Below, in pieces: positions 32,799-43,081 of a DNA stretch of 64,000 nucleotides; within the stretch, counting starts at the first letter, position 1; every line of letters begins with the position of its first letter. The DNA is from Rachicladosporium sp. CCFEE 5018 (taxonomy: Eukaryota; Ascomycota; Dothideomycetes; Cladosporiales; Cladosporiaceae): positions 468,531-532,530 of the forward strand of contig KZ111142.1 of the NCBI GenBank assembly GCA_002077045.2, given 5' to 3'. Made by a program: the position numbers and the translations under genes. The notes under the pieces were generated by a model, which was given only the letters and a program-made list of their open reading frames with translations, searched no databases and had not been told where the DNA came from.

Positions 32799-34401
32799 AT
32801 GCCTTCCGCCACCAGTCTGGCTCCGGCAGACGCCCTCCAGGAGAACAGAGATCAATACAACGCGGACCTCGCTAGGACACCGCAGGGCGAATTCATGAGA
32901 CCGACGTCAGGCAGGAGACGAAGCTCGAGGAGTGCTAATGGTATTGGTGTTCAGGTCGAGGATACGCGGATATGTGTGGTCATGGTGGGACTGCCCGCAA
33001 GAGGCAAGAGCCTGATAGCACAGAAGCGTGAGTGATGTCAGACACATGACAAAGTGACTGGAGACTGACTTCAAGCAGTCGTTCGGTATCTCGGCTGGCT
33101 TTCAATCACTGCAAAGTGCTTCAATGTTGGCAACTACCGACGGACCAACACTCCCCAGCCGAATGCCAGCTTCTTCGACTTCTCGAACAAGGAGGGCGAG
33201 CGATTACGGCGGGCAGCAGCGCAAGCGGCGGTCGATGATATGTGCAAGTGGTTTAAGCTGCCCGGCAACCTCATCGCGATACTCGATGCTACGAATTCGA
33301 CGAAAGAGCGGCGACGATGGATCAAGGACCGATGCGATCGGGAAGGCATCGAGACGCTGTTCGTGGAGAGTAAATGTGATGACGAAGATCTGATCATGAG
33401 CAACATCCGGGAAGTGAAGCTCACGAGCCCAGACTACAAGGGTCAGGACCCAGAAGAAGCAGCACAAGACTTCAGGAATCGGATCATGATGTACGAGCGG
33501 GTATACGAGACACTGGATGAAGATGAGTCGGACTTGACGTACTGCAAGGTCATAGATGTAGGCGCACAGGTGATCATCAATCGGTTACAAGACTACTTGC
33601 AGTCGAGAGTAGTGTACTACCTGATGAATCTGCACATCAAGCCAAGAAGCATCTGGATCAGTCGAGTATACATCGCCCGTTTCCTGCCCAAAGATGAGCA
33701 CATACTAACATCAGCACCAGCACGGCGAATCGATGTTCAACCTCTCCGGACAAATCGGCGGCGACGCCAACATCTCCGACCGTGGCGAGATGTACGCCCG
33801 CAAGCTTCCAGAACTCGTAAAGCAGTCAGCCGGTGATTTGCCCCTCACAGTCTGGACCTCGACCCTCAAACGCACCGCTCAAACATCGCGCTTCCTACCT
33901 TATGAGAAGCTCGCCTGGAAGGCCCTCGATGAGCTCGATTCGGGCGTCTGCGACGGTCTGACCTACGCCGACATCGAGAAGGAATACCCGCAAGACTTCA
34001 AAGCCCGTGATGCAGACAAGTACAATTACCGCTACCTCGGCGGAGAGTCCTACCGCGATGTAGTCATTCGCCTGGAGCCCATCATCATGGAGCTCGAGCG
34101 CTCCGAGAACATTCTCATTGTCACCCATCAAGCCGTGCTGAGGTGCATCTACGCCTACTTCATGGGCTCATCGCAAGAGAAGAGTCCATGGATGGAGGTT
34201 CCATTGCATTGCCTCATCAAATTGACGCCCAGAGCGTATGGCACGCAGGAGGAGAGGATCCATGCGGATGTACCTGCTGTTAGTACGTGGCGGGAAAAGG
34301 GAAGTAAGGCTGTGCACGCAGACACACCGGAGAGCTCGAGAATTGGAAGCCCAGTGTTGGCGGGGCAGGGGAAGTTGAATGTGCCGGTGTTGAAGGTATG
34401 A
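32799..34401 (+). CDS. Bifunctional 6-phosphofructo-2-kinase/fructose-2,6-bisphosphatase
   Basis: Three exons, 32799-33027, 33079-33665 and 33721-34401, with introns of 51 and 55 bases, give 498 residues. The kinase half has the P-loop VGLPARGKS (about 64-71) and, across intron 1, KLVRYLGWLSITAKCFNVG, then FFDFSNKEGERLR and ILDATNSTKERR. The phosphatase half is of the phosphoglycerate-mutase type. Its catalytic RHGES motif is split exactly by intron 2 (Arg 272 in exon 2, His 273 in exon 3). The second His (VTHQAV) and the acidic residue region (LDELDSGVCDGLTYADIE) are present, so both activities are plausible, unlike yeast Pfk26, which lacks the catalytic His. The enzyme sets fructose-2,6-bisphosphate, the signal that balances glycolysis and gluconeogenesis in the cytosol. 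Confidence 0.95.
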
Positions 34402-34728
34402 AGGGCGAAAGAACTAAGTAATAAGGTGCATAAAGGCTTGGAGTAGCGGAAACACCCAACTCTGACCCTGGGCGTCACGAGGGAAGACTTGGTCTTGGCA
34501 TAACGACTGAGAAGTTGCACGTACATATATGGACCCACGAGCATACCGTGCTGGACGGAAAAATTCTAGAAGAACAACAGCTCAGCACCACGGGATGTGT
34601 GCAGTGCACGACAGATTGCTAGGTCTGACCGTCCACGGCACGGCTCCCAGTCACTGCACCATGGTATGTCATCAGGTCTCCTTCTCGTTGTTCATTTTCG
34701 CAAGATCAACCCTTAGCAAGACAACACG
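34402..34728. other. Intergenic spacer
   Basis: About 330 bases between two plus-strand genes. Nothing recognised; it holds the terminator of the kinase/phosphatase gene and the promoter of the following gene. Confidence 0.6.
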
Positions 34729-37059
34729 ATGCAGTCTACCATTACCTCCATCTCCGTTGGCTCTCGGCCGGATGGGGCTGCTAGATTACGCGGCGGTGAT
34801 GACAGAGAAGCCCACAACGAAGAATCGACATTCAAACAGGCTCTCAAGATTGGCCGCCTAGCTCAGCAAGTCTTAAAACCGACGACATCGAAGACCTCGG
34901 ACTCCCACCATCGAGCACTCTTGACCGAAGTGCTTGACCTTTCGCATGGATGGCTTAGGATCGCAGATGAGGAGACCGAGGTTCTGGAACGAGCACTCGG
35001 TTCATCTGCACCTCGAGACGCGAGCGAGGAGAAGCATCGGGGCATTGCTGAGAAAGGGGCAGTGAAGCTGGCGACATCGCTGGCAGCTCTGGGTTGGAAG
35101 GTGATGAAGAGAGGTAAGAGCGATGAGACGAGCTTGGAGGTGTTGAGGGAGGTGAGGGCGTGGATTAGGGAGTGGGTTAAGTGGGGAGAGGCGGAAGTTG
35201 AGGCGCTGGACAGGGACCGCAGGAAACCTAGCCATCGAGATGGGAGGCATAGGCGACGACACAGCAAGGAATACGACGATTCAAAGCCACACAATCAGCC
35301 ACCTTCGCCAGCATCACCATCATCCGGCCGTCCACAGCATACTGCACGGCCTATCGCTCAGCATTCGTATGCGAAGGTCGTACCTTGGGCGGCGCCGTTG
35401 CATCAAGTACCACCTCAAGCAGGCTTCCTACCACAGCAAGACGCTCATGTCTCTCCAACACAAAACATGCCTCCACCTCAGATGCCGCCTCCAGGGCCTA
35501 CCACTTCAGGAATACAACCGCAGCCAATGCACACCCAGCCGAATGCGGCAAGCTTTTTACAGCCCTCTCAGACATCATCGCAACACGTCCCGGTCCCGAT
35601 AGGAACGACCAGACAGCGAAGTGCAGCCAGCTCTCAAAGGCAGTCTGCGCGAGGTCAGACGTATTCGAAGGCTCCGTCTCACAAAGCGCAGATGCCAATT
35701 CCTCCATGCACGGCGCCCCAACCTCAGTACATGCCAGCGTCGCCGGGACATCCCTCAGCCTACGTGAAGCCACATCGAAGCAATGGAGGCTCAGTCAGGA
35801 CGCCTCCACCAGATCACGCGTGGGCTCAGCCAGACCTTGGATCTGGGCAGTCTGAATATGTACCGGCTGCCATGCCACGACATCCTAGCCAACGGTCTGG
35901 GTACTGCTCAGCAAACGGCATGCAGACAGGGTACGCAAGTCCTGGTCAACAGTCGCTACATGATAGCAATGCCGGGATGCCTTCCGCCATGTCGCCTACG
36001 CCACAGTATATTCTTGCGGCTGACGCTAGAGCGCCGAGATCGTCCCTTGCAAATGGAACTGCTCCCTCGACGGCTCCAGACGCGATGCCAGGTGTGCCAC
36101 CTGGCGGTAACCCTCAAGGCATGGCTCCTGGCAGCTTCAGTCGGGCTTCAGCCTATGCACACTCAGACGCGCCTGGTCAACAGGCAAGATCGCAGACGAG
36201 CAACGCCTCCAGAGTCACAGACTGGGTGGAGTCGCTATCGAACGAGGCGCCAGATGAGCAGGTGCCGATAGCTCCCACTCCAGCGACATCGAGGAGTGCA
36301 GCGTCTTCCCGAGCACCGACAGCGCGCCAATCGCATGCGCAGATGCCGTTTGTCGGTCAGGCTCCTCCCACGGCCCCAGGTCTCTACCAAGGTGTCCCGG
36401 CCGCTCCGCAGAGCACTTCGCGCTATGGTGCTGATCGGCGAAACGCCGAAGCACCCCCTGCTCACCAAGACTATTTGCAAGAGCAAGGGCCGGGGTTTGC
36501 ACCCAATACCATAGCTATACCAAGCGCAGAAGGCTCAAGTCACGCAGGTAGTGCAAGTCGATCTCATGGACACGGCGCGAGGACAGAGAGTACACGATCA
36601 GCATCTACTGTCAGGCCTCACATGCAAGCGCCTATACCGGAGGAGGCGCCTTCGTACCACGACAGTCGCGCGCCATCCGTCCATCAACCACAGCCAACAT
36701 CGTCTCAGAATGGCCAGAGAACACCATCTCAGTACTCCCACCACGATCCCTCACATCACTCGTCCACCCAAACCACCTACCGAGTGCCATCTAACGTTCC
36801 CATCATCCCCGAAGAAGTGCAGGAGCCCGTCGCAGCCCCCGCTGAAGAGCAAACCGAAAGCGACGTGTTCAGCGCCCACACGTACGTCCCACACGTCTAC
36901 AAGCGTCCACAAGCTTGCCATCACTACCCCGATGATCCAGATTTCGCACGCTGTTCTGGTTCGGACGCGGACAGCTGTCAGTTGACTCCGAGTCGCAATG
37001 GGGTAGATCCAGATCACCTTTGTGACGGTTGCAAGCCTGCGCGCCAGGAGGAAGAGTAG
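34729..37059 (+). CDS. Unrecognised Pro/Gln/Ser-rich protein with Cys-rich C-terminus
   Basis: An intron-free frame of 776 residues from ATG at 34729. Residues about 35-165 form a helical N-terminal part (FKQALKIGRLAQQVL, LTEVLDLSHGWLRIADEE, LEVLREVRAWIREWVKWGE). The next 550 residues are low-complexity, with repeated QPPSP, PPPQMPPPG and HPSQRSG stretches typical of disordered scaffold or regulatory proteins. The C-terminus is folded again: YVPHVYKRPQACHHYPDD, then CSGSDADSCQLTPS and DHLCDGCKPAR. Several Cys and His there could bind a metal. I do not recognise the family. The ordered ends and long open frame argue that the gene is real. Confidence 0.65.
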   Translation: MQSTITSISVGSRPDGAARLRGGDDREAHNEESTFKQALKIGRLAQQVLKPTTSKTSDSHHRALLTEVLDLSHGWLRIADEETEVLERALGSSAPRDASEEKHRGIAEKGAVKLATSLAALGWKVMKRGKSDETSLEVLREVRAWIREWVKWGEAEVEALDRDRRKPSHRDGRHRRRHSKEYDDSKPHNQPPSPASPSSGRPQHTARPIAQHSYAKVVPWAAPLHQVPPQAGFLPQQDAHVSPTQNMPPPQMPPPGPTTSGIQPQPMHTQPNAASFLQPSQTSSQHVPVPIGTTRQRSAASSQRQSARGQTYSKAPSHKAQMPIPPCTAPQPQYMPASPGHPSAYVKPHRSNGGSVRTPPPDHAWAQPDLGSGQSEYVPAAMPRHPSQRSGYCSANGMQTGYASPGQQSLHDSNAGMPSAMSPTPQYILAADARAPRSSLANGTAPSTAPDAMPGVPPGGNPQGMAPGSFSRASAYAHSDAPGQQARSQTSNASRVTDWVESLSNEAPDEQVPIAPTPATSRSAASSRAPTARQSHAQMPFVGQAPPTAPGLYQGVPAAPQSTSRYGADRRNAEAPPAHQDYLQEQGPGFAPNTIAIPSAEGSSHAGSASRSHGHGARTESTRSASTVRPHMQAPIPEEAPSYHDSRAPSVHQPQPTSSQNGQRTPSQYSHHDPSHHSSTQTTYRVPSNVPIIPEEVQEPVAAPAEEQTESDVFSAHTYVPHVYKRPQACHHYPDDPDFARCSGSDADSCQLTPSRNGVDPDHLCDGCKPARQEEE

Positions 37060-37385
37060 TCGGTAGGAGGATAGAGTGGCGAATACCCTGAGGGATCAGC
37101 CGCAGGCGTTGTGGGTGCGAGTATCTCAGCGAAGCACCAAACGTAAGTGAACGAGATTGGTAAGTGTGTAGTTTGTATTTAGTACATTATACTAAGCTAT
37201 CTATCTATGCTCTCCAAGAGCCATCGTAATGGTCTCTGCCAATCCTAGGCGTACAGTGCCACCGCCATAATATACTCGTACACCCATGGGTATTCTGTTT
37301 GCCGTTAGACGCCTTTTGGAAAATTCAAAAAGAGCCCATTGATCCGCCCATCAAAAGCGCTGCCTCATCTTCCCTTTCCCGTCAC
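37060..37385. other. Tail-to-tail intergenic spacer
   Basis: About 325 bases between the convergent ends of the Pro-rich gene and the laccase. It is AT-richer than its surroundings near 37170-37210 (TTTAGTACATTATACTAAGC), fitting polyadenylation signals. Confidence 0.55.
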
Positions 37386-39434
37386 TTATGATCCCGAATC
37401 AATCTGGTCAACCTCATCCCTCTTCGTATATGCGTCCCAATCGACACAAGTCTGCTCCCTTGTGCCCTTCGGTATCGGCACGATCTCATCTGTCCTCGTA
37501 GCAACATTGATCGCCAAACCACCGCTCAGATGCCAAGCAACGTGGCAGTGGAATGGCCAGACGCCTGGGTTGTCGGCTTCGAACTGCAGCACGACGTATC
37601 CGCCAACGTCGATCCACTGCGTGTCCCTTCTTGTAGGGTTGGCAGAGCCGAGCAGCGATCCATCCCAAACGCCGTGGCCGGAGGCGAGGACGTAGAAATT
37701 GTGGCCGTGGAGATGGAAGGGGTGGCCGACGGGAGTGTTGTTGGTGACATTCAGCAAGACCGAAGAGTTCGAGCCAAAGTCGAAGATGTTGAAGAGCGGG
37801 TTCTTCTTGTCTTGCGTTTCGAATGTGTTGGAGGTGTTCCCGGCTGCTGCGTCGTAGAGCAAGGGCTCGTTGAAGTTCGCCCGGTAGGTCTGCGAATTGA
37901 TCTGCCATTCGAAGTTTCCTGTGGAGTTGCGGCCGAGGGAGAGAGTAAGGTCTTGTTGGTAGGGGTTGCTGGAGGGCTTGAGAGGGTAGGAGGGCACGAG
38001 ACTCGGGAGTGGGTCGGAGGCGCAGTCTTTCGCTGGTGTTGCCGGCGAGGTGTAGGCGGGGAATGTGGTGGTATCGGCAGAGCTGTAGTACACGACTGCG
38101 AGTGCTTCTTTGGCCGAAGACTGACCACAGGCATCGCCGCCAGTGGTGGTGGTGCGCATGTAGTAGGATTTAGCACTGTTGTTGTTGGCAGTGACGAGGA
38201 CGTCAGTCCGTTGGCCGACTGCGAGAGTAATTGTATTCGTGGTGTAGGGTACGACTGGGACGTAGTCGATGCTGATGACGGTGAAAGAGTGCCCGTCGAT
38301 CGAGAACTTCTGGACGCCATCTGCGCCATGATTTATGAGACGAAGACGATGCGTCTTGCCAGTTTGGAACTGGAACTTAGACAGGGGTGCATCTTCCACA
38401 CAAGTCCAGTTTATCGAGGATTTCAGATTGCTGCCCAGCCACTCTGTACTGTTATCGTATGACGGTTGCGAGCAATTGAAGCTGTTGCGGCCGTTGATGA
38501 GAATGTTGTCTGACCGAGGCGGGATCTTCGAGAAGTCAGTGCCCACAACGTCAGTAACGATACTGAAGTAAGGCACATGGTTCCAGTCGGTAAGCATGAC
38601 GGCGCCGAGATCGACATCATAGTCCTGCGAAGATGGTCCATAGATCTGCATTGGGCCCGCTACGCCACCGGTGTATTGCGCTGAGTAATGTGCGTGGTAC
38701 CACGAGGTTCCGTAGAGCTCAGCTTGATAGCGGTAGGTATAAGACTTGCCGGGTGCGATCGGGCATTGTGCATCACCTGGCGTGCCGTCTGCCCAGGGTG
38801 TGCCGCGTTGCAGCATGCCGTGCCAGTGTAGTGCGGTGCCTTCTTCGGGAGCGGTGATGTTGTTGTGCACGACGACTTCGATCCAGTCTCCCCAATTGGC
38901 CTCGATTGCAGGTCCAGGAAATTGATCGTTCACCAGGATGGTATCTCGTAAGACGCCGTCGACCGAGATTTGACTTCTCGAAATTGTGAAGTCGTAGTGT
39001 CTTGTCACGTTCGTGACTGGCACATCACCAATGACCGTCGCGTCCGAGTTCTTGACGGTGTTGCTGCCCCAAGGTGCGGTTTGGTACTTAGTCCCATTCG
39101 GTGCGTCGAGCCACTTGGGAAATGTCGGTTGACTCAGCGTACCCCATGTCGAGTTGCCAACTTGTTGTGCATTCGTCAAGGATCCGGTGGACGACGCCGA
39201 TGCAGCTGCTGAACTCGACGATGCCGTTGAAGTCGCTGATTTTGTCGTCGAAGCTGAGGATTCTGTCGAGTTGCTTGTGGTCGGGGTATGTGACGAGCTC
39301 ACAGCCGTCGCGAAGGTCGAGGGTGCCGGACATGCCGCCACGCTGACAGTTGTGGTCGTGTAGACCGTGTGTGTGATGCCTTGTGCTGCTGCACCTCCGG
39401 CCGCAAGTGCTACCGCCGGCCACGCAGCACGCAT
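37386..39434 (-). CDS. Multicopper oxidase, ascomycete laccase type
   Basis: An intron-free frame of 682 residues. A hydrophobic N-terminus (MRAAWPAVALAAGGAAAQG) is a likely secretion signal. A Ser/Thr-rich extension of about 70 residues follows, probably O-glycosylated. All four copper motifs are intact: LHWHGM (about 203), WYHAHY (about 246), HPFHLHGHNF (about 571) and HCHVAWHLSGGL (about 629). The T1 axial position, ten residues after the Cys, is Leu, as in many ascomycete laccases. Many NxS/T sites are present. Ascomycete laccases end in DSG followed by Leu, Ile or Val, which plugs the solvent channel; here the protein ends DSGS. It should oxidise phenols outside the cell; roles in pigment or detoxification are inference. 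Confidence 0.94.
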   Translation of the reverse strand: MRAAWPAVALAAGGAAAQGITHTVYTTTTVSVAACPAPSTFATAVSSSHTPTTSNSTESSASTTKSATSTASSSSAAASASSTGSLTNAQQVGNSTWGTLSQPTFPKWLDAPNGTKYQTAPWGSNTVKNSDATVIGDVPVTNVTRHYDFTISRSQISVDGVLRDTILVNDQFPGPAIEANWGDWIEVVVHNNITAPEEGTALHWHGMLQRGTPWADGTPGDAQCPIAPGKSYTYRYQAELYGTSWYHAHYSAQYTGGVAGPMQIYGPSSQDYDVDLGAVMLTDWNHVPYFSIVTDVVGTDFSKIPPRSDNILINGRNSFNCSQPSYDNSTEWLGSNLKSSINWTCVEDAPLSKFQFQTGKTHRLRLINHGADGVQKFSIDGHSFTVISIDYVPVVPYTTNTITLAVGQRTDVLVTANNNSAKSYYMRTTTTGGDACGQSSAKEALAVVYYSSADTTTFPAYTSPATPAKDCASDPLPSLVPSYPLKPSSNPYQQDLTLSLGRNSTGNFEWQINSQTYRANFNEPLLYDAAAGNTSNTFETQDKKNPLFNIFDFGSNSSVLLNVTNNTPVGHPFHLHGHNFYVLASGHGVWDGSLLGSANPTRRDTQWIDVGGYVVLQFEADNPGVWPFHCHVAWHLSGGLAINVATRTDEIVPIPKGTREQTCVDWDAYTKRDEVDQIDSGS

Positions 39435-40401
39435 GGCAGCGAGTGTAAGTATTACTGTCCGAGACGAAGAGGTTCAAGAAGACAATGCCAATGACTTGAA
39501 GCGACTAGGAAGCTTGCGTCTCTTCCAAGTGAGTGACAAGGTAGTGTAACAGTTGAGAAGAAGATCACGATAATGGGAGATACCGGCTGGCTGCAGGCGA
39601 CTTACCTCGAGATTATATTCTCCACGGCAAACCCACATTGGAGCGCACCAGCCATCTGTTCGTCAACAGTGGACCGATGGCGAGTAGGTTCGTCGAATGG
39701 TTTGCCATGGAGACCATATGCCCTTGGCTGTGTCGACAATGGTATTGTGCTACGGAGAACTGGGGGGCGGGTCCAGGGCCGGTGGGTTCACAAGAGGCTG
39801 GGGCTCGCGTGTTGAGGCGTTTTGGCGCTGCGGAGTGCATCTCTAGCATCATCGTCTTCTGCAACATCGTTTTCAGCAACGGGTCTGCATACAATGACGA
39901 GGACTGGCATGGATCAAAGAGCATTGCCTCGTTATTGTGTGCTGTCGTGCGACACTGTCTCGGAGCGAGGTCGAGGTGGAGTTGTAGTTGCTGCAGAGAC
40001 GGAACTCGAGCGGACCGTAACCTTATATATTTCGCTAACATCCCGGCCACCGAGCGGCTCTTTCTGGGCAATAGTTGCCGACCGACCAGACATGATTTCT
40101 CCATCGCCAGCACTTTATGCCTTAGCTCGTCTGTTCAGGCTGACTGAGATCTTCTCTCGTGATTGTCCGCTTGCCACATGCAGCTTGTCGATACTGAGCA
40201 TCGACGAGCGACCTTATTCGTGGTGTGCAGAGCTCAAGAACAGGCAGCAGGACGACGGCCGCCTGCCGATCTCCGTAGTCCAGGTAGAGCAGCATCAATC
40301 GTGAGCATAAACATTCGCAGCTATAAGTGCCCAAATCCTCAATGATGCCGTCTCCATCAACAAAATAATGCTTGCCACCGTCGCCTAAGCCATCACAAAC
40401 C
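39435..40401. other. Intergenic with possible upstream ORF
   Basis: About 970 bases between divergent genes. Two overlapping frames on opposite strands (about 39613-40147) show no domain features. Near the right end a TATA-like CTATAAGT (40321) precedes an eight-codon upstream frame, ATGATGCCG to TAA at 40342-40368, which ends 33 bases before the next gene start. The left part should hold the laccase promoter. Confidence 0.5.
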
Positions 40402-41010
40402 ATGACCGGCCTCATCTTCATCACCTGTCCTTCATCACCACACAACATCAAACGCCTCAACCTTGCCTTCACATTACTGCGGAACTGGGAATACCTCGAA
40501 GGAGCCGCAAATTACTATGTCATCACATCACGGAATGCCTACGAACTTGAAGCCGACTCCTTGGATCCCACTCTTGTCCCAATCTCACTGGAAGACAATG
40601 CCTGGACCGGTGCATCGATCGGTGAAATCGAGGCATACATGCTAGACCTCAATCGTGTCGATGAGAAGCAACGCCCAGACACCGACGCTGGCTTGTTCCT
40701 AATCATCGACGATCAAGGTGTGGCGGACGGCACAGCTACCATTCTAGAACATCGATATGAAGACGACGAGGACGGTGGCGAGCGCGTCACGGGCTTCAAC
40801 AAGGTTCGCGTACCGTGGGAGGAGGTGAACGACATCTTCGTGAATCTGGAGATTGCTAATATGAACTTCGAGGAGTTTTGCGGGGAGGACGAGGGGGATG
40901 AGGATGGGTGGTTTGAGTACGAGTCGATTGGGCTGGAGTTGAGTGATGCGAATCGTGAGGCGAGGGGGCTGGAGATTGGGAGATTGAGGGGGGAGGGACT
41001 TATCGAGTAA
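40402..41010 (+). CDS. DUF6924-like hypothetical protein
   Basis: The first ATG of the frame is at 40402, giving 202 residues. The core has TGLIFITCPSSPHN, then DNAWTGASIGEIEAYML, GLFLIIDDQGVADGTATI and KVRVPWEEVNDIFVNLEIAN, followed by a very acidic tail. The order (strand, short loop, IIDDxG strand, then helix with a VNLEIANM end) resembles the DUF6924 proteins of fungi and actinobacteria. That assignment is from memory and tentative. No catalytic motif is visible. A short upstream frame at 40342-40368 may reduce translation. Confidence 0.65.
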   Translation: MTGLIFITCPSSPHNIKRLNLAFTLLRNWEYLEGAANYYVITSRNAYELEADSLDPTLVPISLEDNAWTGASIGEIEAYMLDLNRVDEKQRPDTDAGLFLIIDDQGVADGTATILEHRYEDDEDGGERVTGFNKVRVPWEEVNDIFVNLEIANMNFEEFCGEDEGDEDGWFEYESIGLELSDANREARGLEIGRLRGEGLIE

Positions 41011-41724
41011 GAAAAGACTGTCCTGCATGGCTACGATATACGCAGCGCAGTCTCAGAGGCCTATCGATCATCTCGGAACGGGTTTGATGTAAGCGTCGCT
41101 CCAGACGTCGATTCGCGCTATGGGTATCTAGAACTCTACAAAACCATCAACAAATAGATTGACCGACTCTGCGCCACTTGCTTCCCTGTTCGCATCATCC
41201 CGATGTCTCTCTCACTCGGTCGGCGGAGCCAGACGCCGAAATTGCTCCGCCGCTCAGTCGATGACCTTGAGCATACTGCCTCTGTTCGCCTCGACGATCT
41301 TCCGCCAGATCCTGAGCTGCATGTCTCTGCTTTGAGCATGAAACCACTCAATGGGCGTCTTCCGCAGGCCTTCCATACTGCAGTACGCAAATTGATGGTC
41401 CGCGGCAATCTGTGCAGTCTTGTAATTTTGCTCCCCCGCAGTCGCCGAGATCTTGGGTAATCCTTGCCTTGAAATTGACGCTGATCCCGACTTTCGACTC
41501 CTTGCTGCGATATCCGGTCGTCTAAGCACAGCCTTCGCTTGATCGAATCGCGAGCGAATCTCTTCTTGGCCTCTCCCGCCTTCCCTGCACATGGTTTCCA
41601 GACGCGGCTTCTGCTGCGCTAGCGACTCGGTCCTACTGACTTGAACCAAGGCAGATCCACATGCGCGTCTGGATTCGCATACCCTCTACTTCTGTTTCTG
41701 TATTCTTCGTTCATGTCCCGATGC
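41011..41724. other. Tail-to-tail intergenic region with a doubtful small frame
   Basis: Between two convergent gene ends. A minus-strand frame at 41254-41592 (from its first ATG, about 112 residues, ending RIWRKIVEANRGSMLKVID) contains helix-like sequence, but has no recognised domain and no clear exon partner. It may be the remnant of a gene or chance. Confidence 0.3.
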
Positions 41725-43081
41725 TCACGCAAACGAGCTCGGACTCTTCTGACTTCCAGTCGCCTGCGAGCTCGCCGGCGTCCTGGCATACTGATGCTCC
41801 GCTTCCGAGCCTCTTCTCACAGTGTCCTGCTCGAGGCTGTCTCGCAGAATAGCATGCTCTAACGGACTCTCCGCTGTCGTGTTCTTCCTAGCTCCCGACC
41901 CGTAGAACAACGCAGGATGCGTATAGGGTGTCGCAGGCTTCTCACTGAAGCTCACAACCCGCTCGACTCTCAGCATCTCCTCGAACGTCATGCTCCCGCT
42001 AAGTGTGCGCATCCGATCGAGGGGGTTCGTGCCCTCGAGATCGTGGTCCGTGCCATCTGACATCTTCCGCCCCTCGATGGGATCCACTGTTGCCCTTCGT
42101 CCTCGGGCAGTGCCCATCGAGATAGTGTGATGCAGACTACCCATTCTCGTATCTCCTGTGCCGCTGATACCAAACAGCTTCCGATAGAGCAGCCAGATGA
42201 ACGGAAGGTTGGCCACGATAAGAGCGGTGGAAGACTCGCGCACATACCAGTACACCCATTCGCTTCCGAACGGTGAGCCGAATGAGTAGACTTTGTTCAT
42301 GATCGCTGCGACGATGACGAACACGCCCAGGGAGAAGATGCCTATGAGTGGTACTTTCTTTGTCCAAGGCATGGTCAGGCGGAGGAACATCGGTAGACCA
42401 ATCGCAAGCATGGCGATGTCGGAGGTCAAGTTGAAGACTGCGTTCGTGATGAGGTGATTTGTAGCGGCGTCACATTGCGGGTTTGGCGTCGGAAGAGCCC
42501 TGGAGCAGCACGTCAGTAACAGATCGAGTGGCGTCGCTGTGCTCAATGCTTACCAGTAGTTCGAGAATGGGCGACACCAGACGCCAAGATAGAGAATCTC
42601 CATAAGTACGAAGGTGCCTGCGACATAGCCTGCCAGTACCTTGATCGCAATGTTCTCTTTCCGCATGGTCGTGAGTCGCAAGTACATGATCAGCAAGCAT
42701 GCCTTCGCGCCCCAGATAGTCACACACTGGCTCTCTTCCACCACTAACACAAGCTTGCTCCCATACACTCGTTGTCTCCGATCCTCGGCGGTGATGTGGG
42801 AGGTGTCATAACCAAGCGGAAGTAGGTTACTCGAAGAATTTGCGACGATGTTAATGGTGACTATCAGGGTCGTGTAGAAGCAGAGCACGACCAGCATGAC
42901 ATATTCGTCTGCTTGGAAGTGCTTGAGCGATTTGCCCAGGGCCATGTACCGAGAGATGCTGTGAGCACGTTGTCAGTCTCTGTGCAGACTCGAGGGTGGA
43001 CTCGGCAGCGTACAACCGGCTCAGTGCGATCAGCATAACGCAACTGAACCAGATCCATGACTCGACCACGAATGGCACCAT
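41725..43081 (-). CDS. Pth11-like seven-helix membrane protein (fungal rhodopsin domain)
   Basis: Three exons, 43081-43017, 42958-42554 and 42499-41725, with introns of 58 and 54 bases, give 414 residues. Splicing restores IALSRISRYMALGKSLKHF. Seven hydrophobic segments can be read: ESWIWFSCVMLIAL, YVMLVVLCFYTTLIVTINIV, IWGAKACLLIMYL, VLAGYVAGTFVLMEILYLGV, LTSDIAMLAIGLPMFL, LIGIFSLGVFVIVAAIM and STALIVANLPFIWLLY. The loop motif WGAKACLLIMYLRLT and the FNLTSD turn fit the fungal integral-membrane rhodopsin domain. There is no CFEM domain. The 150-residue cytosolic tail is Ser/Thr/Arg-rich. Pth11 proteins sense surface cues in some plant-associated fungi; the ligand here is unknown. The start exon is short but in phase. 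Confidence 0.85.

Noticed and set aside
37530..38462. Plus-strand frame of 310 codons
   Set aside because: Antisense to the conserved laccase; no domain features.
39613..40147. Overlapping frames of about 166 codons on both strands
   Set aside because: They mirror each other, lack motifs and lie in an intergenic region.
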